This document shows, one piece after another, positions 42,613 to 51,605 of a stretch of DNA of 64,000 bases. The stretch is from JAAFJT01 sp043744275. Lineage in GTDB: Bacteria; Bacteroidota; Bacteroidia; Chitinophagales; Saprospiraceae. The notes under the pieces were generated by a model. It saw only the letters and a program-made list of their open reading frames with translations, had not been told where the DNA came from and made no database searches. The first letter of the stretch is position 1; each line of letters opens with the position of its first letter. The stretch lies in the NCBI GenBank assembly GCA_043744275.1, contig JAYTUY010000012.1, forward strand, positions 45,486-109,485, written 5' to 3'. The position numbers and the translations under genes were made by a program.

Positions 42613-44130
42613 ATGGCAAATATTGGTCGTATAAAACAAATCATCGGTGCTGTTGTGGACGTGAGCTTTGCAGGCGAAGGTTCAAAACTACCCGAAATCC
42701 TTAACGCTTTATCGGTGAAAAGACCGAATGGCGATGTATTAATTTTGGAAGTGCAACGCCACTTAGGTGAAGACTCTGTTCGCACCATTTCGATGGATGC
42801 TACGGACGGTTTGACGCGCGGCATGGAAGTCCTTGACTTAGAGAATCAAATCTCTATGCCAACGGGTGAGCAAATTCGCGGTCGCCTTTTCAACGTTATC
42901 GGTGAAGCTATTGATGGCATCGGGCATGTTGAAAAAGGTAAAACTGCTTACTCTATTCACCGTAAACCGCCTACTTATGAGCAACTTTCTACTGAAACAG
43001 AGGTGCTTTATACAGGTATCAAAGTGATTGACTTGATTGAGCCTTACTCAAAAGGTGGTAAAATCGGTCTTTTCGGTGGTGCAGGTGTTGGTAAAACGGT
43101 TCTTATCATGGAATTGATTAACAACATTGCGAAAGGTTACGACGGTATGTCCGTTTTCGCTGGCGTAGGTGAGCGCACTCGTGAGGGCAATGATTTGCTT
43201 CGTGAGATGATAGAATCTAACGTTATTCGCTATGGCGAAGCATTCAAACACTCTATGGAAGAAGGTGGTTGGGATTTATCTAAAGTTGATAAAAAAGAAT
43301 TAGAAAATTCACAAGCCACTCTTGTATTTGGTCAGATGAATGAGCCACCAGGAGCCCGTGCGCGTGTAGCCTTATCAGGTTTGACGATGGCTGAATTTTT
43401 CCGTGATGGTGATATGAGTGATCCAAATGGTGGTCGTGATATTTTATTCTTTATTGATAATATTTTCCGTTTCACTCAAGCAGGTTCTGAGGTGTCGGCT
43501 CTCTTGGGTCGTATGCCTTCGGCGGTGGGTTACCAACCGACTTTGGCAACTGAAATGGGTTTGATGCAAGAGCGTATTACCTCTACAAAACGGGGTTCAA
43601 TCACTTCAGTTCAAGCGGTTTATGTACCTGCAGATGACTTGACAGACCCTGCTCCCGCTACAACATTTGCCCATTTAGATGCGACAACGGTATTGAATCG
43701 TAAGATTGCCTCTTTGGGAATTTATCCTGCGGTTGACCCTTTGGACTCTACAAGCCGCATCCTCGATCCGAAAATTATTGGCGAAGCGCATTATAATTGT
43801 GCTCAAAGAGTGAAAATGACTTTGCAACGCTACAACGAATTGCAAGATATTATCGCGATTTTGGGTATGGAGGAATTATCTGAAGAAGATAAATTGACTG
43901 TAACGCGCGCTCGTCGTGTACAACGTTTCTTATCTCAGCCGTTCCACGTTGCGGAGCAGTTTACAGGTTTGAAAGGTGTATTGGTACCGATTGAAGAAAC
44001 AATTCGCGGTTTCAATATGATTATGGACGGTGAAGTGGATGAATATCCTGAAGCGGCATTCAACCTCGTCGGTAGCATTGACGATGCCATTGCAAAAGGT
44101 AAAAAATTGCTCGCAGAAGCAAATAATTAA
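42613..44130 (+). CDS. atpD: F1 ATP synthase beta subunit
   Basis: A 505-aa catalytic subunit. P-loop GGAGVGKT at 155-162, ELINNIAKGYDGMSVFAGVGERTREGNDL, the DILFFIDNIFRFTQAGSEVSALLGRMPSAVGYQPTLATEMG segment, and the C-terminal helical domain are all typical. It makes or uses ATP at the membrane-bound F1Fo complex. As is usual in Bacteroidota it sits only with atpC, apart from the main atp operon. Length is near 500, slightly longer than E. coli beta. No repeat word inside, the longest such gap for a coding region here. Confidence 0.97.
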   Translation: MANIGRIKQIIGAVVDVSFAGEGSKLPEILNALSVKRPNGDVLILEVQRHLGEDSVRTISMDATDGLTRGMEVLDLENQISMPTGEQIRGRLFNVIGEAIDGIGHVEKGKTAYSIHRKPPTYEQLSTETEVLYTGIKVIDLIEPYSKGGKIGLFGGAGVGKTVLIMELINNIAKGYDGMSVFAGVGERTREGNDLLREMIESNVIRYGEAFKHSMEEGGWDLSKVDKKELENSQATLVFGQMNEPPGARARVALSGLTMAEFFRDGDMSDPNGGRDILFFIDNIFRFTQAGSEVSALLGRMPSAVGYQPTLATEMGLMQERITSTKRGSITSVQAVYVPADDLTDPAPATTFAHLDATTVLNRKIASLGIYPAVDPLDSTSRILDPKIIGEAHYNCAQRVKMTLQRYNELQDIIAILGMEELSEEDKLTVTRARRVQRFLSQPFHVAEQFTGLKGVLVPIEETIRGFNMIMDGEVDEYPEAAFNLVGSIDDAIAKGKKLLAEANN

Positions 44131-44131
44131 T

Positions 44132-44209
44132 TAGTTGAGAGTTATGAGTTGAGAGTTATGAGTTATTGCAACTTACAACTCTCAACTCATAACTCTCAAC
44201 TCTCAACTA
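44132..44209. repeat. 7-nt-unit hairpin between atpD and atpC
   Basis: Left arm 44132-44164 is GAGAGTTATGAGTTGAGAG-like, right arm 44175-44209 is its complement (ACTCTCAACTCATAACTCTC). It occupies the whole atpD-atpC spacer (85 nt). The same units make the hairpin at 51504-51605. Confidence 0.8.
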
Positions 44210-44215
44210 AAAAAG

Positions 44216-44461
44216 ATGAATATCACGGTTCTTACTCCCGATAAAGAAATATTTAAAGGTGCTATTACTTCTGTAAAAGTGCCTGGCGTCGGTGGCAAAT
44301 TTCAAGTATTGAAAAATCACGCTCCCATCGTTTCTGCTTTGAGCAAAGGAGACGTCATTTTTGTAAAAGAAGGTGGCGAAAAGATGAAGATTACGATTGA
44401 AAAAGGCTTCATTGAAGTTTTGAACAACGAAGTCTCGCTGCTTGTGCAAGGCGTTAAATAA
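44216..44461 (+). CDS. atpC: F1 ATP synthase epsilon subunit, short form
   Basis: An 81-aa protein that has only the N-terminal beta sandwich (MNITVLTPDKEIFKGAITSVKVPGVGGKFQVLKNHAPIV). The C-terminal helices that inhibit ATP hydrolysis in E. coli are absent, which is the Bacteroidota norm. It connects F1 to the rotor. It follows atpD after the 7-nt-unit hairpin. Confidence 0.94.
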   Translation: MNITVLTPDKEIFKGAITSVKVPGVGGKFQVLKNHAPIVSALSKGDVIFVKEGGEKMKITIEKGFIEVLNNEVSLLVQGVK

Positions 44462-44480
44462 GATTTTAAGATTTATATCA

Positions 44481-44520
44481 AAGCAAAAGGTTGAGCATTC
44501 AGTTGCTTGACCTTTTGCTT
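44481..44520 (+). terminator. atpDC terminator
   Basis: AAGCAAAAGGT and ACCTTTTGCTT-like arms (TTGACCTTTTGCTT) and a T-run. Confidence 0.8.
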
Positions 44521-44578
44521 TTTTTATATTTTTTACAAAATTTTATAAAAAAAACGATATACAGTCATTTCTAATTAT

Positions 44579-44663
44579 TAAATTTGTCGTGCAAAGCTTT
44601 TTCATGGCATAAAGTTGGGGGTAAAGGCACGTTCACGTGGCTTTGCCCTTTTTCGTTAAAAAA
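44579..44663 (+). ncRNA. candidate small RNA
   Basis: A -7-like element TAAATTTG lies at 44579-44586. A hairpin follows (44618-44657: GGGTAAAGGCACG with CACGTGGCTTTGCCC) ending in CTTTTT. A transcript of about 75 nt from near 44591 is possible. There is no ORF and no match to a class I know. Confidence 0.35.
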
Positions 44664-44665
44664 AA

Positions 44666-44692
44666 ACGGATTGCCTTTGTGAAGCAATCCGT
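44666..44692 (-). terminator. terminator of the OmpA-family gene
   Basis: ACGGATTGC and GCAATCCGT arms; read leftward the stem is followed by TTTTTTTTT. Confidence 0.8.
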
Positions 44693-44734
44693 ACAAATTT
44701 GTGTAAATAATTTTTTATTCATTTTTATTCATTT

Positions 44735-46021
44735 TTATTCAATAATCTCAAACTCTACACGCCGATTTTGCTGACGGCTTTCCTCAGTGCCATTTGTATT
44801 AACAAGTTGCGATTTGCCAAATCCTTTAAAAGCTAAACGCTCTTTGCCTATATTTTTTGAAATCAAATAATCTACCACCGATTTAGATCGGTTTTCAGAC
44901 AATTTTTGATTGTATTCCTCACTGCCCTCGCTGCTCGTATGCCCTTTTACAAGTATTTTCATCGTCGGATTTCGCTGTAAATAAGCAACAAGTTTATTTA
45001 ACTGAGCCGATGAAGTGGCTTCTAAAGTAGCAGAATTGAACTGAAATAATACTTTATCTAAGACTAAAACCTCACCTTTTACGGCATTAGGAATAGAAGA
45101 TGTAGAAGATGTTGTTGTAGCTGATTTTGAAACATTTGGAGTTGAAACGGTTGCTGAACTATTTATAACTGGTGTATTATTAATGCTTTTTTCTATTGAA
45201 TTTGGCGCATTTACTGAGGGGGTAGTCGAGGACGCATTTTGCTCTATATTTTTTTGAGTATTATTTTTAACATTCGTATTTGAAGAAACACTTTCATTAT
45301 CTGCAACCACATCAAATGTCCGAGAAGGCATTTTAGAATCCAAAGCCTCTTCCACCTTTATTTCATCCAAGTAGGCTTTGTGATAATGGTATTTATTGGA
45401 TTGAACTTTAGTGTCTTTATTAGAGAAAAAATTACCAATGATAAAATTTTTATAAGGTTCACGCGCTATGAAAGAATCGCGTACTTCTTGCCAAATTGTT
45501 GAATTTGAATAGTTTATAATTGATGAATTAATAACATTTGGCTTCAATGGCAACCTAAAAACCGAGTCTGTACTGAGGGGGGTCTTGCCAAAAGCCACAC
45601 CTAAATTGTTGCTGCCCTCGCAATGAAAATGCACCCAATAAGAGACATAATATTTTTGACCCACCGTCAAAGTCTTCGTCAAAGTGCCTTGTAAATACTC
45701 CCGCAACTCATTTTTTTCATCCGTCAAAATGCTGCCGTAAGTCATGATGCCTATGACATTATTACCTGTTTTGGCTGTAAATTTCCACCTGTTCAATGCT
45801 CTATTTGAAGTAGCAATTGTCGGGATTGAGCCATAAAGTGTCGCTTGAGCACGCGTAGGCATACTCCAACCCATAGCCTTTGTAGCTGAAAACTCGCCCG
45901 GTGGTATCAAACTGACAGAGTCAGAGGCAATTTCAAAACTCGGATTGACAACCAAATTTTGACCCCTCAGTATAGAGCTACTAAAAAGGATACTTATAGC
46001 GAGCAGCATTGATTTTTTCAT
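44735..46021 (-). CDS. OmpA-family outer-membrane protein
   Basis: A 428-aa exported protein. Signal peptide ~1-20 (MKKSMLLAISILFSSSILRG). Residues ~22-215 form a carbohydrate-binding-like beta sandwich (LVVNPSFEIASDS..., GKTPLSTDS). Residues ~230-310 are a low-complexity Ser/Thr/Asn linker. Residues ~315-428 are the OmpA peptidoglycan-binding domain (LDKVLFQFNSATLEATSSAQLNKLVAYL, ILVKGHTSSEGSEEYNQKLSENRSKSV, RRVEFEI). It anchors the envelope to peptidoglycan. Three repeat words: 45213 in the linker, 45572, and 45962 at the end of the signal peptide (ILRG). Confidence 0.85.
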   Translation of the reverse strand: MKKSMLLAISILFSSSILRGQNLVVNPSFEIASDSVSLIPPGEFSATKAMGWSMPTRAQATLYGSIPTIATSNRALNRWKFTAKTGNNVIGIMTYGSILTDEKNELREYLQGTLTKTLTVGQKYYVSYWVHFHCEGSNNLGVAFGKTPLSTDSVFRLPLKPNVINSSIINYSNSTIWQEVRDSFIAREPYKNFIIGNFFSNKDTKVQSNKYHYHKAYLDEIKVEEALDSKMPSRTFDVVADNESVSSNTNVKNNTQKNIEQNASSTTPSVNAPNSIEKSINNTPVINSSATVSTPNVSKSATTTSSTSSIPNAVKGEVLVLDKVLFQFNSATLEATSSAQLNKLVAYLQRNPTMKILVKGHTSSEGSEEYNQKLSENRSKSVVDYLISKNIGKERLAFKGFGKSQLVNTNGTEESRQQNRRVEFEIIE

Positions 46022-46211
46022 TGTGAAATATAGTTTTTTGTAGTGCAGAACGTCGGTTCTACATTGTATTCTACTGTAAGTTTCGTTCTAAAATTTTATA
46101 GTAAAGAGGAAATGGAATTTCACTCTACTTTTAGAAGAAAATTAATGCTAAAATCAAGCCAATGATGCTTGAAAAATGTAGGAATTGCAAGCAGAAAACC
46201 ATAAAGCGGTT

Positions 46212-47123
46212 TCAAAAAGGAGATTTAAGGGTGGTTTTAATTAGTAAAACTAAGTCACTTAATTTTTCAATAGTTTCAATTGTTTGAATAGGAAAATCAA
46301 GCCATTCCGCTGCTTTTCTATAAAGTTCGAGAGGTGATTGATGTGTTTTGCGCCATTCTTTGAGAGCGATTGCGCCTTCCGATTTTGAAAATTTGACCCC
46401 CTCAGTATTTTTCAAAAGAGGATGATGATAAAATGTATTTTTCGGAAATTGTAACTCTTCAATTTGTTCAGCTAAAAAAACCTGTGCTGCTGTTGAATTT
46501 AAAAGGTCGCTGCCTCGCACGATAAAATTTATTTTGAACAATTCATCATCCGCCAATGAAGCGATTTGATAAGCTGGCAAACCATTTTTTTGTTGAATGA
46601 TAAAATCGCCAATGGCAGTATCCAATTGAATAGAAATTTTTTCTTTTTGCCATTCATTGAATGAAATAATGGTCGAATCGGGCACTTGAATGCGCCAGGC
46701 CGTATCTTTTTTATGAACATCATGCGCTGTCAATTCATTATTTCGACAAATTTTAGGGTATAAACCATTTGTAGAGGCAAGGGTTATCTGTTTGCGAGAG
46801 CAATGACATTCATAAAGCAAACCCACTGTTTGAAGTTTTTTAATGACATCATTATAACTATCCAGCCTTTTGTGTTGAGAAAAATGTTGGTAAAAATCGT
46901 CGGGAGAAGTAGGTCCCTCATCATAATTTAAGCCGAGCCAATCAAGGGTTTTGAAAATATCATCCACATATTCAGGGCGCATTCTTTCAGCATCGAGATC
47001 GTCTATTCGCAACATTATTTGACCCTCGAAAGCGCGGGCAATGGCATAAGTTAGGATAAATGAAATACCATTTCCAGCATGTAAAAATCCGCTTGGTGTA
47101 GGGGCTATTCGAGTTCGAAGCAT
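46212..47123 (-). CDS. gluQ: glutamyl-Q tRNA(Asp) synthetase-like protein
   Basis: A 303-aa class I synthetase catalytic domain without an anticodon-binding domain. It has the HIGH-type motif SGFLHAGNG, a zinc knuckle region (ECHCSRKQ ... YPKIC), IDDLDAERMRPEYVDDI and the KMSKS-type motif VKFSKSEG. GluQRS attaches Glu to queuosine of tRNA(Asp). It is 7 nt behind prsW in the same orientation. The repeat word (46396) encodes NTEG just before VKFSKS, so the word touches a catalytic loop. Confidence 0.87.
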   Translation of the reverse strand: MLRTRIAPTPSGFLHAGNGISFILTYAIARAFEGQIMLRIDDLDAERMRPEYVDDIFKTLDWLGLNYDEGPTSPDDFYQHFSQHKRLDSYNDVIKKLQTVGLLYECHCSRKQITLASTNGLYPKICRNNELTAHDVHKKDTAWRIQVPDSTIISFNEWQKEKISIQLDTAIGDFIIQQKNGLPAYQIASLADDELFKINFIVRGSDLLNSTAAQVFLAEQIEELQFPKNTFYHHPLLKNTEGVKFSKSEGAIALKEWRKTHQSPLELYRKAAEWLDFPIQTIETIEKLSDLVLLIKTTLKSPF

Positions 47124-47130
47124 TGGTTTA

Positions 47131-47910
47131 TTAATTTAAATCATCATTTTTAATATCTTCATTTCCAATGCTTTGTGCTATATTGCTTTCATCGTCAACT
47201 ATATTTTGATTGTCTTTGAATGGAGAGTTTTCTTGATTAATTCGAATCAACTTTCTTGATAAAGTGATAGCAAAAGATAAGGAAAGGATAGATAAAATTG
47301 CCATGCCTTCATACGATTTTTGTAGAAGGAAAAAATCATATAAACCGTGAAAAAATACTGGTAAGGCGATGCTCGTGAGCATATATTGATCTCTTTTTTC
47401 AGGAAAAAATTTCGCCAAGCCCACATACGCGCCCATCATGACGGCAAACGCACCATGCGCAGGCACGGCAGTAAACGCGCGACCAATAGCGGTGGTGATG
47501 CCGCCATTTTCTCCAAAAGTGTAGAGCAGATTTTCAAGCGTAGCGAAGCCCATGCCCACCATCACGGCGTAAACAATGCCATCCATCGGCTCATTGAATG
47601 CGTCTTTTGGATAGGCATAAAAACGGAGGAATAAAAACTTAGATAATTCTTCTGTCAAGGCGATGACAAAGAAGGAAAATAGAAACGTGGTCAGTAAACT
47701 ATGAGGGTCTTCGGTGTCTCTAAAATAGAGTTGCCCAAGTACCGCTGGAATGGTGCTGATAAAACCCCAAACGAAACAAGCCAACAGGATTAAATAGGGT
47801 TCTTTTTCGTATTTATCTTGATGATAAATCCAATAGCTGATGCCTAAACTCGGCACAACGGCAATCGCGAATAAAGCAATGATCATCATAACTGATTGAA
47901 TATCAATCAT
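47131..47910 (-). CDS. PrsW family intramembrane metalloprotease
   Basis: A 259-aa membrane protein with eight or so hydrophobic segments. The catalytic motifs are visible: EELSKFLFLR (EExxK-like), HGAFAVMMG, and FFHGLYDF. PrsW proteases cut anti-sigma factors in the membrane; its target here is unknown, although two anti-sigma systems exist in the window. Its ATG follows the hydrolase stop directly (TAAATG). The last ~45 residues are polar and specific to this protein. Confidence 0.88.
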   Translation of the reverse strand: MIDIQSVMMIIALFAIAVVPSLGISYWIYHQDKYEKEPYLILLACFVWGFISTIPAVLGQLYFRDTEDPHSLLTTFLFSFFVIALTEELSKFLFLRFYAYPKDAFNEPMDGIVYAVMVGMGFATLENLLYTFGENGGITTAIGRAFTAVPAHGAFAVMMGAYVGLAKFFPEKRDQYMLTSIALPVFFHGLYDFFLLQKSYEGMAILSILSLSFAITLSRKLIRINQENSPFKDNQNIVDDESNIAQSIGNEDIKNDDLN

Positions 47911-48711
47911 TTAATTCAATGTTGTACATAACTCCATAAAATTACGCACTATTTTTACAGTCTTATCTTTTGCCGTAAATAAACCCATGTGAGCGACTTT
48001 AGGCAATATATGAATATCAGAAATGGCTGGCAAAGGCATCATTTTCAAGCTCAAATCATACGAAATCGTTTTGTCTTGCTTGCCGATAATGAGCAGAACT
48101 GGGCAGCCGATACCCCTCAGTATTTCGCCATTATCAGGGCGATTGACCATTGCTTCTTGTGCGCCAATGATGGTTTCAGGGTCGTATTTTGATGCCTTGA
48201 AAATAAGGCTATTGATGAGAAATTCATTGCTGGTAGCGAAGAGTTCGGCAAATAATTTAGGGATTAATTGCTTCACATAGAGAATATGACCATTGGTTTT
48301 GACAAACTGAATTGACTTGCGGCGGTCTTCTTTTTTCTCAGGCGAATCCTCGAAAGGGTGCGAGTGGAATAGCCCCAAACCCGTCAATACTGAGGGGTAT
48401 CTTTTAGCGAACGCCATAGTGACATACCCGCCCAATGAGTGACCAATCATGACGCATTTTGTTATGCCCAATTCGTCGAGTATTGCTTTCACGCTTTCAG
48501 CCATGAGGTCAACAGAATGTTCAGGCAGGATTTCGGACTCACCGAAGCCGCTCAAATCGGGGCGTATGATTTGAAATTCGCCGACGATGCCTTTGATAAA
48601 ATCATCCCAAATAGTGCTGTCCTCGCATAAGCCGTGTAGGAGCATGAGCGGTTGCCCTTTGCCATGTACTCTGAAAGCTAACTTTGTACCTCTAAAATTG
48701 ATGTAATGCAT
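47911..48711 (-). CDS. alpha/beta hydrolase
   Basis: A 266-aa serine hydrolase. Landmarks are HGLCEDSTIWDDF (oxyanion hole), the nucleophile elbow IGHSLGGY, and acid/histidine near GKQDKTI and KVAHMGLF. Substrate cannot be told. I use the Met at 48711 (MHYINFRGTKLAFRVHGKG) since the longer frame (from 48753) adds a basic leader with no homology I know. It begins a three-gene set with prsW and gluQ. Repeat words at 48112 (ILRG) and 48389 (PSV). Confidence 0.85.
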   Translation of the reverse strand: MHYINFRGTKLAFRVHGKGQPLMLLHGLCEDSTIWDDFIKGIVGEFQIIRPDLSGFGESEILPEHSVDLMAESVKAILDELGITKCVMIGHSLGGYVTMAFAKRYPSVLTGLGLFHSHPFEDSPEKKEDRRKSIQFVKTNGHILYVKQLIPKLFAELFATSNEFLINSLIFKASKYDPETIIGAQEAMVNRPDNGEILRGIGCPVLLIIGKQDKTISYDLSLKMMPLPAISDIHILPKVAHMGLFTAKDKTVKIVRNFMELCTTLN

Positions 48712-48905
48712 ATATTTTATTTTGCCGATTTTTAAATTGCAATAGATAACCATGCAAATTAACAGCTTTTAAATAAATTTCAATTGAATTGTAAAAAAAA
48801 TAAGTTCAAGTACCTCGAATCAAGCCTTTTTTATAATTTTACAATCAAAGATTAATTGTTTTAGCCGTTACACGGATTTCAATCCGTTTTAAAAACTTGA
48901 AACTT

Positions 48906-50114
48906 GTGTCTGAAAATCTTTCACCCAATCAAAAAGCATTGCGCCGCTTAAAGAAAAATAAACCCGCTTTGTTTGGTTTAGGTTTGATTGCTTTTTCGAT
49001 AGTGGTCGCCATTTTTGGCTATGTTCTTTCACCTGATTCCACGCCTAATGCGAATGATCAATTGCCCATTATTGCCTTGAAAGACCCTAATTTTCAAGTA
49101 AAAATATTAAAAATCAGGAAAAATAGGGAGATTGAAAAAAGCAATTTTTTAAGTGTGATGCTTTGGGGCAGTGAAAATGAATTTGAATTAATGCCCATTA
49201 ATAATTATAAAATAATTGGTGATTCTATTTTTTATGAAAAATATAGGGGAGAGAACCCTCAAACGGGCGAAATACTGAGGGGGCGTTCGGAAGTGATTCA
49301 TTTAGCCGATATGGCATATAATATTCCTTATGAAGAGACGAATAAAGTGCAAGTTGAGCAGGGTTTTTATATCATCGGTAGTGAAAAATTGGAAAAAAAT
49401 AAAACTTTACAACTTGTTGAAAATCAAATAGTTACGCGTCGATTTTATCTTGGTACAGACAATTATGGGCGCGATAATTTGAGCCGACTCATTATTGGCG
49501 TTAGGATTTCACTGATAGTTGGATTAATAGCTGTGATTATTTCTTTGACAATAGGTATTTTATTAGGGGCATTAGCTGGATATTTCGGTGGTAGATTAGA
49601 CAATTTTATCATGCTTCTCATCAATACTATTTGGTCAATTCCGACGATTTTATTAGTTTTCGCCATCGTTTTGGCATTTGGAAAAAGCATCGGTATTATT
49701 TTCCTCGCAGTGGGGCTGACGATGTGGGTAGATGTAGCGAGATTAGTTCGCGGTCAAGTCTTAGCTTTGAAAGAAATTTCGTTTGTAGAAGCGGCTCAGA
49801 GTATGGGATTTAGCACAGGAAGGATTTTGATGCGGCATATTTTGCCCAATATTTTAGGACCAGTGATGGTGGTAGCAGCATCCAATTTCGCAACGGCGAT
49901 TTTGATTGAATCGGGTTTGAGCTATTTAGGATTTGGCATTCAACCGCCGACACCGAGCTGGGGGACTATGTTGAATGAAAATTATGGATATGCAATTGGT
50001 GGAAAACCATTTCTTGCGCTCGTGCCAGCGATAACCATTATGTTGATGGTATTGGCTTTTAACTTAGTCGGCAATGGTTTTAGAGATGCTTTGGATGTAA
50101 AAAGTCGGGATTGA
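48906..50114 (+). CDS. ABC transporter permease, OppC/DppC type
   Basis: A 402-aa inner-membrane permease of peptide or nickel ABC importers. One helix near the N-terminus (LFGLGLIAFSIVVAIFGYVLS), then a ~140-residue periplasmic insertion, then five helices with the coupling loop VRGQVLALKEISFVEAAQSMGFS and GLSYLGFGIQPPTPSWGTML. The start is GTG 48906 (MSENLSPNQKAL); TTG 48897 is also in frame. A partner OppB or ATPase is not in the window. A repeat word (49274) codes ILRG in the insertion and another (50116) follows the stop. Confidence 0.87.
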   Translation: MSENLSPNQKALRRLKKNKPALFGLGLIAFSIVVAIFGYVLSPDSTPNANDQLPIIALKDPNFQVKILKIRKNREIEKSNFLSVMLWGSENEFELMPINNYKIIGDSIFYEKYRGENPQTGEILRGRSEVIHLADMAYNIPYEETNKVQVEQGFYIIGSEKLEKNKTLQLVENQIVTRRFYLGTDNYGRDNLSRLIIGVRISLIVGLIAVIISLTIGILLGALAGYFGGRLDNFIMLLINTIWSIPTILLVFAIVLAFGKSIGIIFLAVGLTMWVDVARLVRGQVLALKEISFVEAAQSMGFSTGRILMRHILPNILGPVMVVAASNFATAILIESGLSYLGFGIQPPTPSWGTMLNENYGYAIGGKPFLALVPAITIMLMVLAFNLVGNGFRDALDVKSRD

Positions 50115-50242
50115 TACCCCTCAGTATAAGCCATTAAAAAGCACATTTTTTTTCATAAAATATTGAAAGTATAAGTTTTATACATTAAAATTAAAATAAC
50201 TTTTAAATTCAACATTAATTTTAACCATTAATTTAGCACACT

Positions 50243-51505
50243 GTGTCTAACGAAGATCTTCAACGTCAGTTATTCCTCAAACAGTTGCAGGTAAACCGTT
50301 TGCTGGATATTACGCAAGCCATCAACAACAATGTTAAAGCAGAAGGTTTGTTTGAAATGTACAAATCTTTTCTAAATTGGGAGTTGGGCGTGCGTAAAAT
50401 GGCTCTTTTTGTACAAAAAGACCAGGGCTGGGAGTGTGCCACGTCGATTGGGCTTGACGACAAGATATTACAACACAATATTGAACCCTTGTTCCCTTCT
50501 TTTGGAAATGCCATTAAAAAACTAAATGGCATAAAACATCCTTTTGCAAAACTCTTTGAAATGGTAATTCCTGTTTATCATAAGGATGAAGCTATTGCTT
50601 ACGCTTTTATAGGTGATTATGAGGGTGGAGATTTTAGCAAAATTCAATTGGTCACGACCATTACCAATATCGTTTCAGTCGCTATCGAGAATAAGCGGCT
50701 TTTCAAACACCAAATAGAACAAGCTCGTTTTAACCACGAAATGAGCCTTGCTTCCGAAATGCAACGCTCGCTGGTGCCGATTTCATTGCCTAAAGAAAAT
50801 TGTTTTGAAGTGGCTGCCGTGTATCAACCACATTTCGGTGTTGGCGGCGATTATTATGATTTTTTTAAATACCGAGAAGACCGTTATTTGCTCGTAGTAG
50901 CGGATATTGCTGGCAAAGGCTTGGCTGCGGCTTTGTTGATGGCGAATTTTCAAGCGAATTTGCACGCTATTATTCGACGGACTAACTCACCAGAAGATTT
51001 TATTGAGCAGGTCAATAGAGCGGTGGTGCGGATTACGAAAAGTGAAAGATATTTGACCCTTTTTGTTTGTGATTTGGATATAAAAACCTGCCGATTGCGA
51101 TATGTTAATGCTGGACATATTCCGCCTGTAATGGTAACAGGCGATAAAGTGCAATTTTTGAGTAAAGGCTGTACTATTTTAGGGCATTTCAAAAAATTAC
51201 CGTCTTTAGAAGTGGGCGAATTTTATATTGAAGAAGATACTCTGCTGTGCGTTTTTACTGACGGCATCACGGACATCCGCGACCCTGAAGGCAGTTATTT
51301 CAATGAAAAAATATTGGGCGAGTTTGCTATGAGCAATTCAGAACTTTCACCTCAAGATTTTAATGACAAACTGATGAGTAAAGTAGAGAAATTCAAAGGC
51401 GATGAAGAGTTTCCAGACGATATTACCGTTTTGACCTGTAAATTTTTAAAAAGTAAAATGAAAGAAGAACCAGCATTAGAGTTGGCAGAATATATAAAAG
51501 AATAG
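50243..51505 (+). CDS. SpoIIE/RsbU-type PP2C serine phosphatase
   Basis: A 420-aa protein starting with GTG at 50243 (MSNEDLQRQLF). An N-terminal GAF-like sensory part (~20-165) is followed by a coiled linker and a PP2C-SpoIIE domain (~190-410) with GGDYYDF, VADIAGKGLAAALLMANFQANL, VNAGHIPPVMV, TDGITDIRDPEG and DDITVLTCKF. It would dephosphorylate an anti-sigma-factor antagonist (STAS) protein; no such gene is in the window. Confidence 0.9.
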   Translation: MSNEDLQRQLFLKQLQVNRLLDITQAINNNVKAEGLFEMYKSFLNWELGVRKMALFVQKDQGWECATSIGLDDKILQHNIEPLFPSFGNAIKKLNGIKHPFAKLFEMVIPVYHKDEAIAYAFIGDYEGGDFSKIQLVTTITNIVSVAIENKRLFKHQIEQARFNHEMSLASEMQRSLVPISLPKENCFEVAAVYQPHFGVGGDYYDFFKYREDRYLLVVADIAGKGLAAALLMANFQANLHAIIRRTNSPEDFIEQVNRAVVRITKSERYLTLFVCDLDIKTCRLRYVNAGHIPPVMVTGDKVQFLSKGCTILGHFKKLPSLEVGEFYIEEDTLLCVFTDGITDIRDPEGSYFNEKILGEFAMSNSELSPQDFNDKLMSKVEKFKGDEEFPDDITVLTCKFLKSKMKEEPALELAEYIKE

Positions 51506-51605
51506 TTATGAGTTGAGAGTTGAAAGTTGAGAGTTATAAATAATTGATAATCAATAACTCTCAACTCTCAACTCAAAACTCTCAACTCTCAACTCTCAAC
51601 TCATA
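51504..51605. repeat. 7-nt-unit hairpin between rsbU-like gene and mlaF
   Basis: Left arm 51504-51538 is GTTATGAGTTGAGAGTTGA-like, right arm 51554-51605 is its complement in AACTCTCAACTC units. The centre is ATTGATAATCAAT (51543-51555). The repeat supplies the TGA stop of mlaF. Confidence 0.8.
51543..51555. repeat. 13-bp palindrome ATTGATAATCAAT, copy 4
   Basis: It forms the loop of the 7-nt-unit hairpin at 51504-51605. Confidence 0.7.
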
